This document shows positions 45,320 to 57,751 of a stretch of 64,000 nucleotides of DNA, in pieces. A model generated the notes under the pieces. That model was not told the origin of the DNA. It saw nothing but the letters and a program-made list of their open reading frames with translations, and did no database searches. Each line of letters starts with the position of its first letter. Within the stretch, counting starts at the first letter, position 1. The DNA comes from Alopecurus myosuroides (Eukaryota > Streptophyta > Magnoliopsida > Poales > Poaceae): assembly GCA_028641055.1 (NCBI GenBank), contig CM054060.1, forward strand, positions 53,904,292 to 53,968,291, given 5' to 3'. The translations under genes and the position numbers were made by a program.

Positions 45320-48186
45320 GGGTTATGAACGTGGTTCCTCTTTCATACGTACTTGATGATGACCGGAATAAAGATCCAAAAAGAATAAAATCTCACACCC
45401 ATCAGTGGCATGTATTATTTGGTCGATTCGTGGCAAAGTGCAACAATCTTTTGCACAAAGTTTGTTGAGGCCGGTGTAATCTATACACATCCTAACTATG
45501 ATATTATCTTTCTTCGGGACTAACACTGGATTGGCGGCCCAATCGGTGTGAATTACCTCCCGGATGAAGTCGGAAGCTAGAAGTCGGATGATCTCTTAGC
45601 CTAGGGCCTTCCGTCTTGGTCCATCGAAGCATTGAAGTCCTTGTTTGACGGGTTTTGATCCTGATTTGTTATTAAGCTCTTGCTCAGCGAGTTCACGGGG
45701 TAGACCTGCCATATCAGCAGGACGCCACGCAAAAATAGCTTTGTTCTCACGAAGGAACTCGATAAACACACTTTCCTATTTGTCCATCAGTCCCTTGTGG
45801 ATAATGACGTATTTTGTCGGATCTTTTGGGTCCACGATAACCTTCTTGGTATTTTCCAAAGCATTCAAGCTGTCCGCTGGCTTTGAGATGCTTTTTTCTA
45901 CCGGCATTTCAGTCGGTGAAGCCTCCTTAGTCAGCTCCTTCGGTTCCTCCTTTGCAATCATGCTTTCGGCGCAAAGGGCGTTTTCAAGCTCTAGTTCCTT
46001 CGCAAGGGAGAAATCTCCTTGAATGGTGATTACACCGCCTCTTGGTCCTAGAATCTTGAGCTTGTTGTGCATGTATCATGATCGAACCATAAATTTAGCA
46101 AAAGCCTGCCTACGAGGATAGCATGTTATACGCTCTCAAATGGAACCACTTCAAATGAGATCTTCTCGGTGCGAAAATGATCCATCGTTCTGAAGGTGAC
46201 TCCCAAAGAAATTTATCCGAGAGAGGATGCTTGTGTTCCCGGGACAATGCCATGGAATCTTACATTGCTATGGTTCAGCCGTGTTTCTAATAGGTTCAGA
46301 TTTTCCAGAGTGCTCAAGTACATGATATTGATGATGGTCCTCTGTCAATTAGTACTCTTTGTAATCTGTGATTCATCACCACATGGTTTACGATAAGGGC
46401 ATGTGTAACTGGTTCCGGAATATTATCAGGGTGATCGGACTGATCCATGTTATCGATGTTTTGATGTACTTGAGGTATTTTGGTGTTAGAGGCACAATTG
46501 CATTGCTTGTTTACATATTTGGCAGAAAGGTGTTGCCAAAAAGGTAAGATTACATTCTTCATCTACCTTTGGGAATTATTTTTTGCCCTTCCATTGTTGT
46601 TCTAAGATTTTTCTCGTATGTATCCAAATCGCTTCCATTTTCCTTAGCATTGGGCTTTTTCTTGTTGAATTCTTTTTGGTATTATTACCTTTATTCCTCT
46701 CATATACTTATTTCACCGGCATTTATGGTTAATGTGATTTGGCTTCCTGAACTTGTTGTGGTGCATGCAGACTTCGCCTTTCATCTTGTCCCACTCCTCC
46801 TTGGAGTATGTGACAAGATCCTTACTTTCGGCTCCCTTATTCTTCCACTTGTTCGAATTTTCCCTTCGAAAGGCAACATTAGCTTCTTTGGGTTTCCCTT
46901 GTGCCTCCTGAGTGGCTTTTCTCTTGGAACGGGCGGCTTTTTTTGCTCTGGATGAGTGTGTACATGTTTTTTTCCCCTTGCTCGTATGTCGTCTTCAGCC
47001 GATGTGTGTTCATTGGATGTTGTAAGGATGGATCTAAGGCCTCTATGCCATTTAGATCCAACCATGAATGGAACAAGGTCGGATTTTAAGCCGTTCATGA
47101 AAGCATGCATTTCTTGGGTGTCGTTGACGCCTGCGCAGCTATTCGTCATGGATGTCCATCTTGAGATAAAGGCGGCGTAGGACTTGTTCTCATATTGGAC
47201 GCAACGAATCAGATGGTTAATAGTCTTGGGGCGTTTGTACGTACCCGGAAGTGCTCGGAAAAAACCCTAGCCATGTCTTCCCAGTTGTTGATTGTTCTTG
47301 ATGATAGTCCATTAATTCAATCGCGTGCTCCATCAGGTAGTATTAAGGGCAGAAACTTCACTGCTTCTAGATCCGTCCCTTTGTTAATTTGGACAACCAT
47401 TTAGTAGTCTGAAATCCACGTATCTGGGTTGGTACTTCCAGTATACTTTGTGTATGTTGGTCTGACTTTGGCGAACCCCGAATGCAGATTGATTTTGGCG
47501 GATGCAATCAGTGAAACAGTATGAACCAAGTATAGTTTGTCTTTGTCGGTCCTTCATGTATTCATAGGATATCTTGCTTCCGAATGTGTTGAGGGGGTCT
47601 ACTTTCCCTGGATCTTCCTTGGCGTGCATGTGCACTCCTGGGCTCAACATTCCGTGGTTCGTCCCTGCCTCTTCTAGTGTTTCTTCCATGTGAACGAGGG
47701 GTAGTTCGGCTTCTAGCATGCTCCTTGTTTCATGGGTGAGCCTGTTACCTATCCCTGCTATGGGGATGTTCGTATCTTCCGGTTTTATCTGTCGGGTTCC
47801 TCGGAGGAGGCATTGCTTGTACGGCTTTCTCAGCTTGAATTCGACAAGGAGCATGCCTATCATGTTTCCGGTTTCTGTATTCCTCATCTCGGTCGGGGTG
47901 AGGGAGATCCCTCTTAGGGCAGTTAGTATCATCTCTGTGATTGTGCACCCCATGATTTGTTAGATTGGATTCGGTTCTGGACGTTGCATCCCTATCTCGG
48001 GGGTCCTTCTTGATATCTTTTGGATCTTCATCCTTTCCTTTTGAACTCCCATATCCTCCATGTTTGCTGGGCTCAGGTGCTGCGCCAGCTGTAGGAATTT
48101 TCCATAATGTCGAGGTATTGAAAAGTCATCTTGAACGTGTTTGGCCTCGCTGCTATTGTTCGAGAGATTATCCAAGGAAAGCATAC
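45320..48186 (-). pseudogene. Gypsy remnant (Tat/Retand-like), gag to RT start, minus strand
   Basis: In element sense (high to low): gag pieces at 48184-47384 and 47149-46781 (HAFMNGLKSDLVPFM), protease-region pieces at 46562-46314 and 46072-45776 (GPRGGVITIQGDF, PTKYVIIHKGLMD), then RT start at 45526-45323 (LVPKKDNIIVRMCIDYTGLN, FLDLYSGHHQVRM). Many stops and shifts. The 5' part of the same element appears to continue at 53930-54770, so the 48187-53929 block interrupts it. The 3' part is missing. Confidence 0.7.
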
Positions 48187-49325
48187 TGATACGTCATAAA
48201 CGTATCCCTAATTTCTGATGCTCCATGGTGATTTTATGCCAATTGCTACATGTTTTCTCCCTTCTTTATGTCATTTTATCGATTTTCTGGACTAACCTAT
48301 TGAAAATATGCCACAGAGCCAGTTCCCTGTTTTCTGTTGTTTTTTGTTTCAGAAAAGTTGTTCTGGAAATATTCTCGAAATTGGGAAGTTCGAAGCCCGG
48401 AGGTCCTATTTTCCCAGGAAGCATCCAGATGACCGAAGAGGATACGAAGAGGGGCATCAGGGGGGCCACACCATAGGGTGGCGCCCCCCCTTGGCCGTGC
48501 CAGGGGGTGGTGTGGGGCCCCTGGACCTCCACCGCCTCTGCCCTTTCGCCTATTTAATCCCCCGGGATGGAAAACCCTAAGCAACTGATCAAAATCCCCG
48601 AAAAAGTTTCCTCAGCCGCCGTCACCGTCAACCGTAGATCAGGAGGGTTCTGGAGCTGTTTTCCGGCACCCTGCCGGAGAGGAAATAATCACCGGAGGCT
48701 TCTACATCACCATGCATGCCTCTGGAGTTATGCATGAGTAGTTCATAGCTGTAGCTACATGGTTGTCTCCTCCTCATATGCCTCCATGTTTAGATCTCGT
48801 GAGCTGCATATCATGATCGAGATTGATCTTATGTAATTCTATATGCTGTGTTTGCTGGGATCCGGTGAATATTGACCTCATGCCAAGTTGATTATAGTCT
48901 TTATTGCATATGTTATTTGTGATCTTGCATGCTTTCCCTTGCTAGTGGTTGCTCTGGCCAAGTAGTTTCTAGTGACTCCAAGAGAGAGTATTTATGTTTG
49001 ATAGTGGGTTCATGCCTCCTTGTTCCCTTGCTCGAGTGACAGAAACGTGAAGGGGGAGGATGTGTTGTTGCCATTAGGGAGAAAACACCGGTGCGAGTGC
49101 CGCGTGCATAATCATTGCTTACATTACACACTTTGTTTATTGCAATTATCTGCTGCTTGCAACTTGATACCTAAGGGGGTTCGGATGATAACCTGAGGGT
49201 GGATTATTAGTCATAGATGCAGATGGATGTCGGTCTATGTATCTTGTTGTAATGCCCGCACTAAATATCATAGTAGTCATCATGTTATATTGTGCACTAG
49301 GGTGCAACCTTTATTTGTCAATTGC
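48187..49325 (+). repeat. Truncated Gypsy LTR, plus orientation
   Basis: Starts tgatacgtcataaacgtatc, the usual start of large Triticeae Gypsy LTRs, with a polyadenylation-like middle and the conserved 'tagatgcagatggatg.cggtctatgta' part near 49216-49245. It breaks off at about 49320-49325, where it joins the Athila-type RT in opposite orientation through the shared word aattgc. Confidence 0.65.
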
Positions 49326-51741
49326 AGCATGATGAGTATGAATAGTAACCTTTGAGTCTACAATATAAGGCCTAAACTTATAACATGCAAAAACTACAGC
49401 TAAGAATTCTTTTTCAGTAGTAGCATAATTATTTTGAGAAGCATCAAGAGTTTTACTAGCATACTGAATAACATTCAACTTCTTATCTATGCTCTGTCCA
49501 AGAACAGCACCTACAGCAAAATCACTAGCATCACACATAATTTCAAAAGGTAAATTCCAATCAGACGGTTGAACAATAGGAGCAGTGGTTAAAACCTTCT
49601 TTAAAGTTTCAAAAGCTTCCTTACAGTCATCATCAAAAACAAATGGTACATCTTTTTGAAGAAGATTAGTAAGAGGCTTTGACATTTTAGAGAAATCTTT
49701 AATAAACCTCCTATAAAAACCAGCATGACCAAGAACACTATGAATACCTTTAACATCCCTAGGACATGGCATTTTCTCTATGTCTTCCACTTTAGCTCTA
49801 TCAACTTCAAAACCTGTTTCAGAAATTTTATGTCCATGAACAATGCCTTCATTAACCATAAAGTGGCATTTCTCCCAGCTAAGAACAAGATTAGTTTCCT
49901 CACATCTCTACAAAAAATTATCAAGGTTGTGAAACCAATTATCAAAAAAAGTCCCATAGACGGAGAAATCGTCCATGAATACTTCCACAATTTCTTCACA
50001 AAAACTATGAAAAATAGCAGACATGCATCTTTGAAAAGTAGCAGGAGCATTACACAAACCAAAAGGCATACGTCTATAAGCATAAGTACCATAAGGACAA
50101 GTAAAGGTTGTTTTATCTTGATCTTGTTTCTTAACAACAATTTGAGAAACCCCACAATAACTATCAAGAAAGCAAAATTTAGTTTTCTTAGAGAACCTCT
50201 CTAGCATTTGATCAATAAAGGGTAAATGATAATGATCTTTCTTAGTAACTGTATTAACTTTCTAAAATCAATGCACATTCTATAACCAACTACTAATCTT
50301 TACAGAATGAGCTCATTATTTTTATTAGGTACAACAGTCATTCCTCCTTTCTTAGGGACACAGTGCACAGGGCTCACCCATCCACTATCAGCAATAGGAA
50401 AAATAATACCAGCATCAAGATGTTTTAATACCTCATTTCTTACCACTTCCTTCATATTTGGAATTAAACGGCATTGATGTTCAACTATTGGCTTTGCATC
50501 AGGTTCAGTATTAATAGCATGCTAACATATAGTAGGAGAAATTCCCTTCAAATCATCAAGAGTATATCCAATAGCTCCACGGTGTTTCTTCAGAACTCCC
50601 AATAATCTTTCCCCTTCTTCACCTGAAAGTTTAGCACTAATAATAACCGGATATGTTTTCTTATCATCAATATAGGAATATTTAAGATCATCACGCAAAG
50701 GTTTTTAATCAAATACAGGATCCTCCTTGGGTGGTAATGTGGTACCCAAGTCTTCCACGGGTAAATTATGTTTCAGTATCACTGGTTGACGAAGAAGAAT
50801 ATCGTCAATCTCATTTCTCTCTTCCATAAATACCTCACTCTCATGGTCCTCCATATATTGCTGCAAAGATTGTTAAGAGCAATAGAAATAGAAGCAAGTT
50901 GTTCAACTTTAAAATTCTCATCACGCAATTTAGATTCATAAGGTGCTCTAGCAAATTTGGAGAAATTGAACTCATAAGATTTTCCATCAAATTTAGTCAA
51001 AATCTTTTCTCTTTTACAATCTATAATAGCATCACAAGTGTTCAAGAAAGGTCTACAAAAAATAATAGGACAAGTCTTACTAGCATCCTTACCAAGTACT
51101 AGAAAATCAGTGGGATACTTAGTTTTGCCACATAAAACTTCCACATCTCTAACAATACCAATAGGAAAAACAGTTTCTCTATTAGCAAGCTGAATAACCA
51201 CATCAATATCGTCAAGCTCACAAGAAACAATTTCATGCAAAATTTCTCTATAAAGCTTATAAGGTATGGCACTAGAAATAGCACCAATATCACACAAACC
51301 ATAATAGCAATGATCACCAATCTTAACAGAAAGCATAGGAACACTAGTTTTCTTAGGTGTATGAGGATGTGAAACAATGTTAGAAGCATCCTCACACAAG
51401 GCAATGTGTTCATCATCCACATTTCCACATACAAGATCTTTTACTATTGCTACTGCAAGTTCAACAGTTATTTGTTCATCAGGTTGAATAGCTTTCTTGT
51501 TACTCTTATTAACCACACTAGCTACCATAGAGTGTTCTTTCACCTTAGCAGGGACAGCAGGATTAATAGCATGCACTTCTATATTACTAGCAGGAACAAT
51601 ATCTTTATAAGGTGCATGGTACTTGTGATAATTCTTTTTAGGAATATCAAGATAGAAGGCAAAAACTTTAAGACAGTTTGCAAAAATTTCAGAATCAAGA
51701 CCACAAACAGCACTAACATCATAGAAATCATTGGTACGCAT
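49326..51741 (-). pseudogene. Athila-type protease, RT and partial RNase H
   Basis: Protease region: DHCYYGLCDIGAISSAIPYK (Asp-Ile-Gly in place of the usual D-S/T-G). RT: TTFTCPYGTYAYRRMPFGLC, APATFQRCMSAIF, VEVFMDDFSVYG (active site MDDF). RNase H: IMCDASDFAVGAVLGQ, YATTEKEFLAVVFA. Stops near 50206-50280, 50780 and 49908 split the frame. The domain order and motif style are those of plant Athila polyproteins. Confidence 0.85.
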
Positions 51742-52550
51742 AAAATATTTAATGCATTCATGGTCATAATGTATACCTTACTTTCTACCTTTGTCGTTCT
51801 CCCATCCTTCAGTGTTTTCTTGAATATGGTCAAGAAGATCACATTTCGCTTCTTCCTTCATATGTTTGAATGATCCAGAACAAGAAGCATCCAATAAATC
51901 CTTATCATGAAGAGAAAGCCTTACATAAAAATTATTGACAACAATATTACGCGGGAGTTCATGAACGGGACATTTGATCATTAATAACTTCATCCCCCCC
52001 CCCACGCTTGGGAAATACTCTCTCCATCATGAGGCCAGAAATTATAGATTTGATTCCGGTCTTTATGAATATCACTAGGAGGATAAAATTTAGAATAAAA
52101 GAGAGGAACAATTTCCTCCCATCCAATAGATTCACCATTCCTCAGTATTTTGAACCATTCAGTGGCTCTTCCTTTCCACGATAAAGAAAATAATTTCCTT
52201 TTAACTTGATCCATAGTAATATCCGCATACTTGAATAACTCTCATAATTCATGTATAAAGAGAAAATGATCACCGGGGTGGACAGTTCCATCACCGTAAT
52301 AGCAGTTATCCATAACACGTCCAACAATTTTCATAGGTATTTTATAAGGATCTAATTCAGCAGATAAGGGTCACTTACTACCCTAGCAGTGATAGTAATA
52401 GTACCTCTAAACAGACAATCAAAAGTATTATCCATGATGAAATAAAACAGTAGACAGAAATAAAAACAACACTCACAGTAAAAGTTTCTCTTACCAATTC
52501 CACTTACCAATAGCGCTTCACTCCCGGGCAACGGCACCAGAAAATAGTCT

Positions 52551-53929
52551 TGATGACCCACAAGTATAGGGGGTGCATCGTAGTACTTTCGATTAATAAG
52601 AGTGTCGAACCCAGCGAGGAGCAAAATGTGTTGACAAGCAGGTTGGATAGAGAATTCACTATAAACACTAGTAAAACGGGTTTTTGGTTGTTTTGGATCG
52701 AGCAAATAAATAAAGCGCGAGTAAATAAAGAGCAGTAAATAATATTTCAGCGAGTGGCCCAATGCTTTTGAGAGCAAAGGACAAGCAAGTTGTGTTACTT
52801 ATGACTACCAAACGTTCTCGAGGACACATGGGAATTTCGTCAAGTGCTTTCGCTTCGTTACGATTGATTAATATCTATTGGTTCGTGAAGTGTTGTGTGG
52901 GTGAACCTATGCTAATGCACCACCCAACTAGGACTAATACATACTTGTGATTATACCCCTCGTAAGCATCCGCAAATACAAGAAAGTAATTAAGATAAAT
53001 CTAACCACAGCCATAAAACTTCGGGATTCTGCGCTCCCTCGTGCATTGGTTTCCTAACGGGGGTTTAGGTTTCTGTCACTCCAGCAACCCCACAATTAGT
53101 AGTCAAATACACAATGCATCCTCCTAGGCCCATAAAGGTGAAGTATCATGTAGTCGACGTTCATATGACACTACTAAAAGAATAGCACCACAACTTAAAT
53201 ACCGAACCACGAGATATTACTTAAATATAAGTTCACTACTAACATCATGACTTCTCCCATGTCCTCAAGAACTAAACGAGCTACTCACAAGACATCATAT
53301 GGATCATAATCAGAGGTTATATAGGCCCCTAATAGTTACAGCGGGATGACGGTGGATGATGAGGGTGATCGTGCTGGTGCTGATGATGATGATGACGATC
53401 TTGATGATGCCCGGAGTGATGACGATGGCGATGATTTCCCCTATCCGGAGAGGAATTTCCCCGACAGATTTCTCCCTGCTAGAGAGCTTTTCTCTCTCGG
53501 GTGTTTTCCGCCCCGAGGGAGCGGCGGAATAATTCTTCGATGATGGTCTGGGGCTTAGGGTTCCCTGGGGGTCAAGTATGCGAAATATGTCGACCAGAGG
53601 TGGGCCCACCTGGCGGCGCGGACAAGGGGGGCGCCACCTCATGGTGTGGGCCCCTGGTGCCCCCCTTCTGTCTCCTCTTCTGGCTGGAGTCCTCCTCTAA
53701 ACTTCAAAGACATCTCCGGTGTCCCCCCCCCTCTTATTCTGATCTTCTGAAATATTGTATCTCGATGGTGCTTTTTCCATCAGATTTTTGGTCCCAGTGT
53801 TTATTCTCCAAAAATTATGATACATGCAAAATAAGATAAAATAACATAAGTAATGCATTATAACATGAAATATATCGCTGAATAACAGAAAATAACAATA
53901 TAAAACAGTGATGCAAAATGGACGTATCA
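52551..53929 (-). repeat. 5' LTR of the Athila-type element
   Basis: 1379 bp; ends fixed by TGATACGTC at the high end and ...GGGTCATCA next to the primer-binding site at the low end. Contains trinucleotide-rich (gat)n sequence at 53340-53440. Confidence 0.75.
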
Positions 53930-54770
53930 TCATCTTCCTCCAAAAATCCGTTAGGATTTTCAGATAGGGTTTTTGGATCTTCTTCCGGATTTTCTTTGGT
54001 ATTTTCCTTTTGGGTGGGCTTAGCCATAAGAACTTCGTCGAGGCAGCCTTGAATAGATTTGACTCTATGCTCAAAGGCTGATCCATCATCGTCGGAACCT
54101 GAGTCGTAAGGGTTAGATCCGACTTCTGAACCCAGTTTTGCTTCAATGGTTCAAATAATAGATTCAGCTTCCCCTAGTTTTCTGTCTAGAGGACAAGTTT
54201 TGGGTGTTCCACCTTTTCGCCGGGCTCTGGTTCTTCCACATGTTCAGCTGGCTCAACTTGCACCATTCCAAAAAAAGAAGTGTGACCTGAATGCCTGCAT
54301 CTTCTGAGAAGAAACGAATTCAGTCATGCTTTGGCAATATGAAGTTATTCGCTCTTGATCTTCTCCTACGTATGAACAAGACAAATCGTTTTCGAGCCCA
54401 GCGTCGAAGCCGTGCTCCATTGGGAATAGGGCGGGTGGGATAAATTTTCTTCCACCGCGGAACCCAACGCTTCCATCATTAAACCTATGAATATGTTAGC
54501 GGAGCCAATAGCAATAACATAGGCACTCACGGGATGATTTTGTGCGTACGAGCTGGTGTTTATGATGTATGTGCCGTATTCGTCAAACTTGAGGCTCCCG
54601 ATTGTGACTGTGTCGCTGATTCCACCGAGTAGTCCCGCTCGGGATGTAACCCCGGACGCCACTCGCCCCATGGTGTGCGCCAACTATCGAATATTCGTAG
54701 TAAGATTCATGGCAAGGGGTGCCATACCCGGAGGTAGAGCGTAGGTGCTAGACGTAGGGAAGTCTCCTTG
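53930..54770 (-). pseudogene. 5' leader and gag start of the interrupted Gypsy
   Basis: gag start MAKPTQKENTKENPEEDPK at 54027, cut at 53930 by the Athila LTR. Upstream a 105-codon leader frame (54683-54366; MAHTMGRVASGVTSRAGLLG) resembles the leader frame seen near the primer-binding site of Tat-like Gypsy elements. The 5' LTR was not recognised. Confidence 0.5.
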
Positions 54771-54779
54771 TAAACTCAT

Positions 54780-55572
54780 ACTTCTACTTCCCGTCCTTTT
54801 GTAACTTAGAAATTTTTTATACTCATGCTTGTGATACTCAACTTAGAACTCATTTGATTGAACAATTTCTTAACTCACTTATAATTTAGAATGCTTGTCG
54901 TACCAAACTTAGAACTCATTTGAACTTGTCCGTTGTAACTTAGAATGCTTTTCATACCAAAATGCTCACATGCGTGTGCTCATTCGCTTGTGTAAAACCC
55001 ATTTTAACTCATAACTTGTAGAACTTATGCTTGTGTAAAATTCATTTGAGCTCGTTGTCTAAGTACGGGAATAGCCGAATTTTATATGCTCATATATAGC
55101 TTGTAAAAATAATGTAGTCTTTTATCTTGTAAATATTTGAACTTTTAAAAATCTTATGAACTGATGTTGGAGTTAATTCATACTTGTGAGTACTTGTAGG
55201 TTTTGTCGCGGAGAATGTTCAACGGTGTACTTTTGAGCTTTATGTTTGATAAACTTGCGAGTTGAACTCATGTAAACTCATGGAGCTTTATGTTGTGTGT
55301 CGATGGGCTTTGCAAGCTCATATTTGTGTTCCACTTGTGGATTTTATATCTTTGGAGTGATATATGTGCAATGCAATCAATATATGTGTGATGAAGTGTA
55401 TATATGTCGATATGTAATTTTTGTTTTTCAACTGCATATAAATATTTAAAAAAAAAGAAAAAAATCAGGGAACTTTGCTAGGTGTAACACTTGGCATATA
55501 GGTTTCGCCGAGTATTTTTAGGCCTTGGCCGAGTATGTTTGATACTCGGCATTATTTTGTTTTCCTGTAGTG
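54780..55572. mobile_element. CACTA (En/Spm-type) transposon end
   Basis: Ends ...gttttcctgtagtg at 55572, the reverse complement of the CACTACAGGAAA terminus, with subterminal 'gccgagta' / 'tactcggc' motifs at 55508-55555. The AT-rich 54780-55440 part holds diverged repeats of 'cttagaactcatttgaa'. The opposite CACTA terminus was not found, so this is a terminal fragment; the inner limit is arbitrary. Confidence 0.65.
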
Positions 55573-56169
55573 GGTGTACAGTGGCTATTTCAAATCTAGT
55601 AGAAACATTAAGCATACAACAAGTACTGACCTAGAAGATGAGTAGATACCAACAAACAAAATGACTAATTAAGGGTGCACAATTGGATGAAGAGAAGAAG
55701 GGATCTTAAATATTAGCTTTTTTTTCCTTTTTTGGATGAAATTGCTAACTTCTAGTTTGCCAAGTACTAATTGCCAAAGAAATACAATGTGAAAAGAAGG
55801 AAGAGACCTAGCTAGGACGAAGTCCTCGTCTTGTTGTGTGGGCCACCCGGGGTGCAGGTGGGAGTGGGCTACCCGCGGTGCCCACTACCCAAGCCCACAT
55901 AAAACTTTAAGTGGGAGCCCGCGGGCTGGGCATATGTGGCCATCCCACTTAGCCCACAATTGATCCCACATTCCGACGGTTGCTTACACAAAGTCACGAC
56001 TTAAGGCGTGAACGGGGAGCCGCCGGAGCGCTGCTGTCGCCGCCCACCGGCTAGCTCCGCCATGGCGGCTGCTTCTCCTCCAGCTGCGGGAATCAGACAT
56101 CTTCCCTCCAACCGTCGACCCCCTCAACTCCCTTTCCAGATCTGAAGCTCCCGGAGCAAAAGAACTCCC
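55573..56169. other. No gene recognised; GC-rich flank of the pectinesterase relic
   Basis: 55840-55980 contains alternating 'gtgggc.acccg' motifs that recur, partly inverted, at 56650-56780. Confidence 0.4.
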
Positions 56170-56460
56170 GTCACCGTGCAACGCCGCGTCGATAGCTCCA
56201 TGAACACCGGCTTCGCCTGCAACATCTCCGCGCACGACGACCTCCTCCGCACGCAGCAGCAAGTCGGCGGTAGCGGCCAGACCAAGCCCACCTAGACCTA
56301 CCTCGGCCGGCCCTGGAAGCAGTACTCTCGGGTTGTGTTCGTGCAGCGCCGTGGTGAGGCCGGAGGGGTGGCTCGCGTGGCCGGAGTTCATCGAGGGGAA
56401 CATGTGATTACCGCCCACCGACGACACGTTCACGGCCGGACTCGTGTCTTGATCATCCCC
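56170..56460 (+). pseudogene. Pectin methylesterase relic
   Basis: One frame reads VTVQRRVDSSMNTGFACNI, a stop (TAG 56293-56295) and TYLGRPWKQYSRVVF, matching the pectinesterase NTG and LGRPWK.YSR motifs. A +1 frame then reads RPEGWLAW and FIEGNM, a stop (TGA 56405-56407) and LPPTDDTFTAGL, matching the PEGW motif and the C-terminus. The segment between these motifs is largely deleted, and the N-terminal catalytic part is absent. It is a dead gene fragment, possibly carried by a transposon. Confidence 0.7.
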
Positions 56461-57143
56461 AACAGTCGCAGGGGTACAGAGGTACGACTAGTGGGAGTTT
56501 GGATTGTGCCGTTAATTGTTGGTCAACGAAAATGAGAACTTCACTCTCCTGGTGATGATTTGTGTTGTGCTAATGTACACTTTGTTTCAAAATAGTATTG
56601 TCTTTCTTTATTATTTGGAATAGCCATTTTTTATAATTTTTTATGCAAATTATGTGGGTAACGCGGGTCCCGCAGATGCCCGCGAAGATTACGTGGGCTA
56701 CCCGCATAATCCCAAATAATTATGCGGGCATATGCGGACGTTTCGTGGGTGTCCCACGGGTCGTCCCACTTACATCCTGATGTGTGGCCTCCAACTGCAA
56801 CCATCTTACCCATTCCCTATGAAACCCCAATTTCAATCTCCTTACATCAGTTTTCCATCAGCGTTATTAAGATTACGAAATACATCGTATATACATTGTA
56901 ACGTTGCATCTAGCTGATGTATATTTGTTAAATTTTTACCATGGTTATATTAGCAAAGCATCCTATACGTAGTGCAAGACTATTACTCTTTTTTTTCTTC
57001 AAGTTTATGATCTTAGAATGTGCACTCCCATTTCTGAAACAAAACACGTTTCGATCTAAGACCCCAGGAGAAAGGACCAACTAGCATACTCCTAGGCAAC
57101 GCATCAACGCAGGCTGCAGATCGATAATGGAAGATGCCGCCGG

Positions 57144-57144
<1 letters not shown>

Positions 57145-57174
<30 letters not shown>
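57145..57174 (+). repeat. Run of 30 G
   Basis: An uninterrupted guanine homopolymer within 'ccggc(G)30cgcgg'. Exact length is likely unreliable in any assembly. Confidence 0.85.
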
Positions 57175-57308
57175 CGCGGCGATGTGGAGGAGTGGGACGG
57201 GTCTGCAACTCTCTGAGTGCAAGTGTAGTGTCAGTGTGTCACTCTACCTCCCAGCTTATTCGAAGATTCAGACCACTAACAAGCAGTCAACCCTGGAATT
57301 AATTTGTT

Positions 57309-57375
57309 TTTTTTAGAGGCAAAGGACCGTAGAACAAAGAGTTCTACGGTATATATTATTAATATGTACAAAGTA
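57309..57375 (-). mobile_element. Very short retroposon with 15-bp target duplication
   Basis: 67 bp between two copies of tggaattaatttgtt (57294-57308, 57376-57390). A T run starts the insert, so it is minus-strand. It contains the perfect hairpin ccgtagaac-aaaga-gttctacgg (57327-57349). It is a 3' end of a LINE or SINE truncated to its tail. Confidence 0.8.
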
Positions 57376-57751
57376 TGGAATTAATTTGTTCGACAAAAGG
57401 TGTAGACGTTTTTCTTTTTCTGAACTCAACAAGTGTGTAACGCATGCTATTTTTTCCATTTTAATCTAGAAATTGCAGGCCAATATCAGTCGCCCTTTCG
57501 TATGATAGGGGTAACTGGACTAGGATCCTTCCCATGTAAAATGGATGTTCATTCGTGAATGTTGTACTGACATGAGAAATTGACCGACACCTACATGTTG
57601 ACATGACGAAAAACCGAATATCAACATAAGGTAATTTAAATTACTCTTGCGAAAAGAACAAGCCTATAGTAAAATAAAGAAGCAAACAAGCTACTGAGCC
57701 AATTAAGCTGCATAGAGTACATGTTAACTCACCAAGTCTGGGACGTTAGGG

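Larger units (their letters stand above)
49311..53929 (-). mobile_element. Athila-type Gypsy, 3'-truncated, minus strand
   Basis: 5' LTR 52551-53929, beginning (minus) TGATACGTCCATTTTGCATC. The primer-binding site at 52521-52539 (minus TGGTGCCGTTGCCCGGGAG) is of the tRNA-Asp type used by Athila/Tat elements. Degenerate gag lies at about 51.8-52.3 kb (KRKLFSLSWKGRATEWF), then the protease region at 51741-50779 (PMLSVKIGDHCYYGLCDIGA), then RT. The element ends abruptly inside RNase H at about 49325. Integrase and the 3' LTR are missing. Confidence 0.85.

Noticed and set aside
57134..57316. Poly-glycine protein over the G run
   Set aside because: A translation of a homopolymer; no supporting structure.
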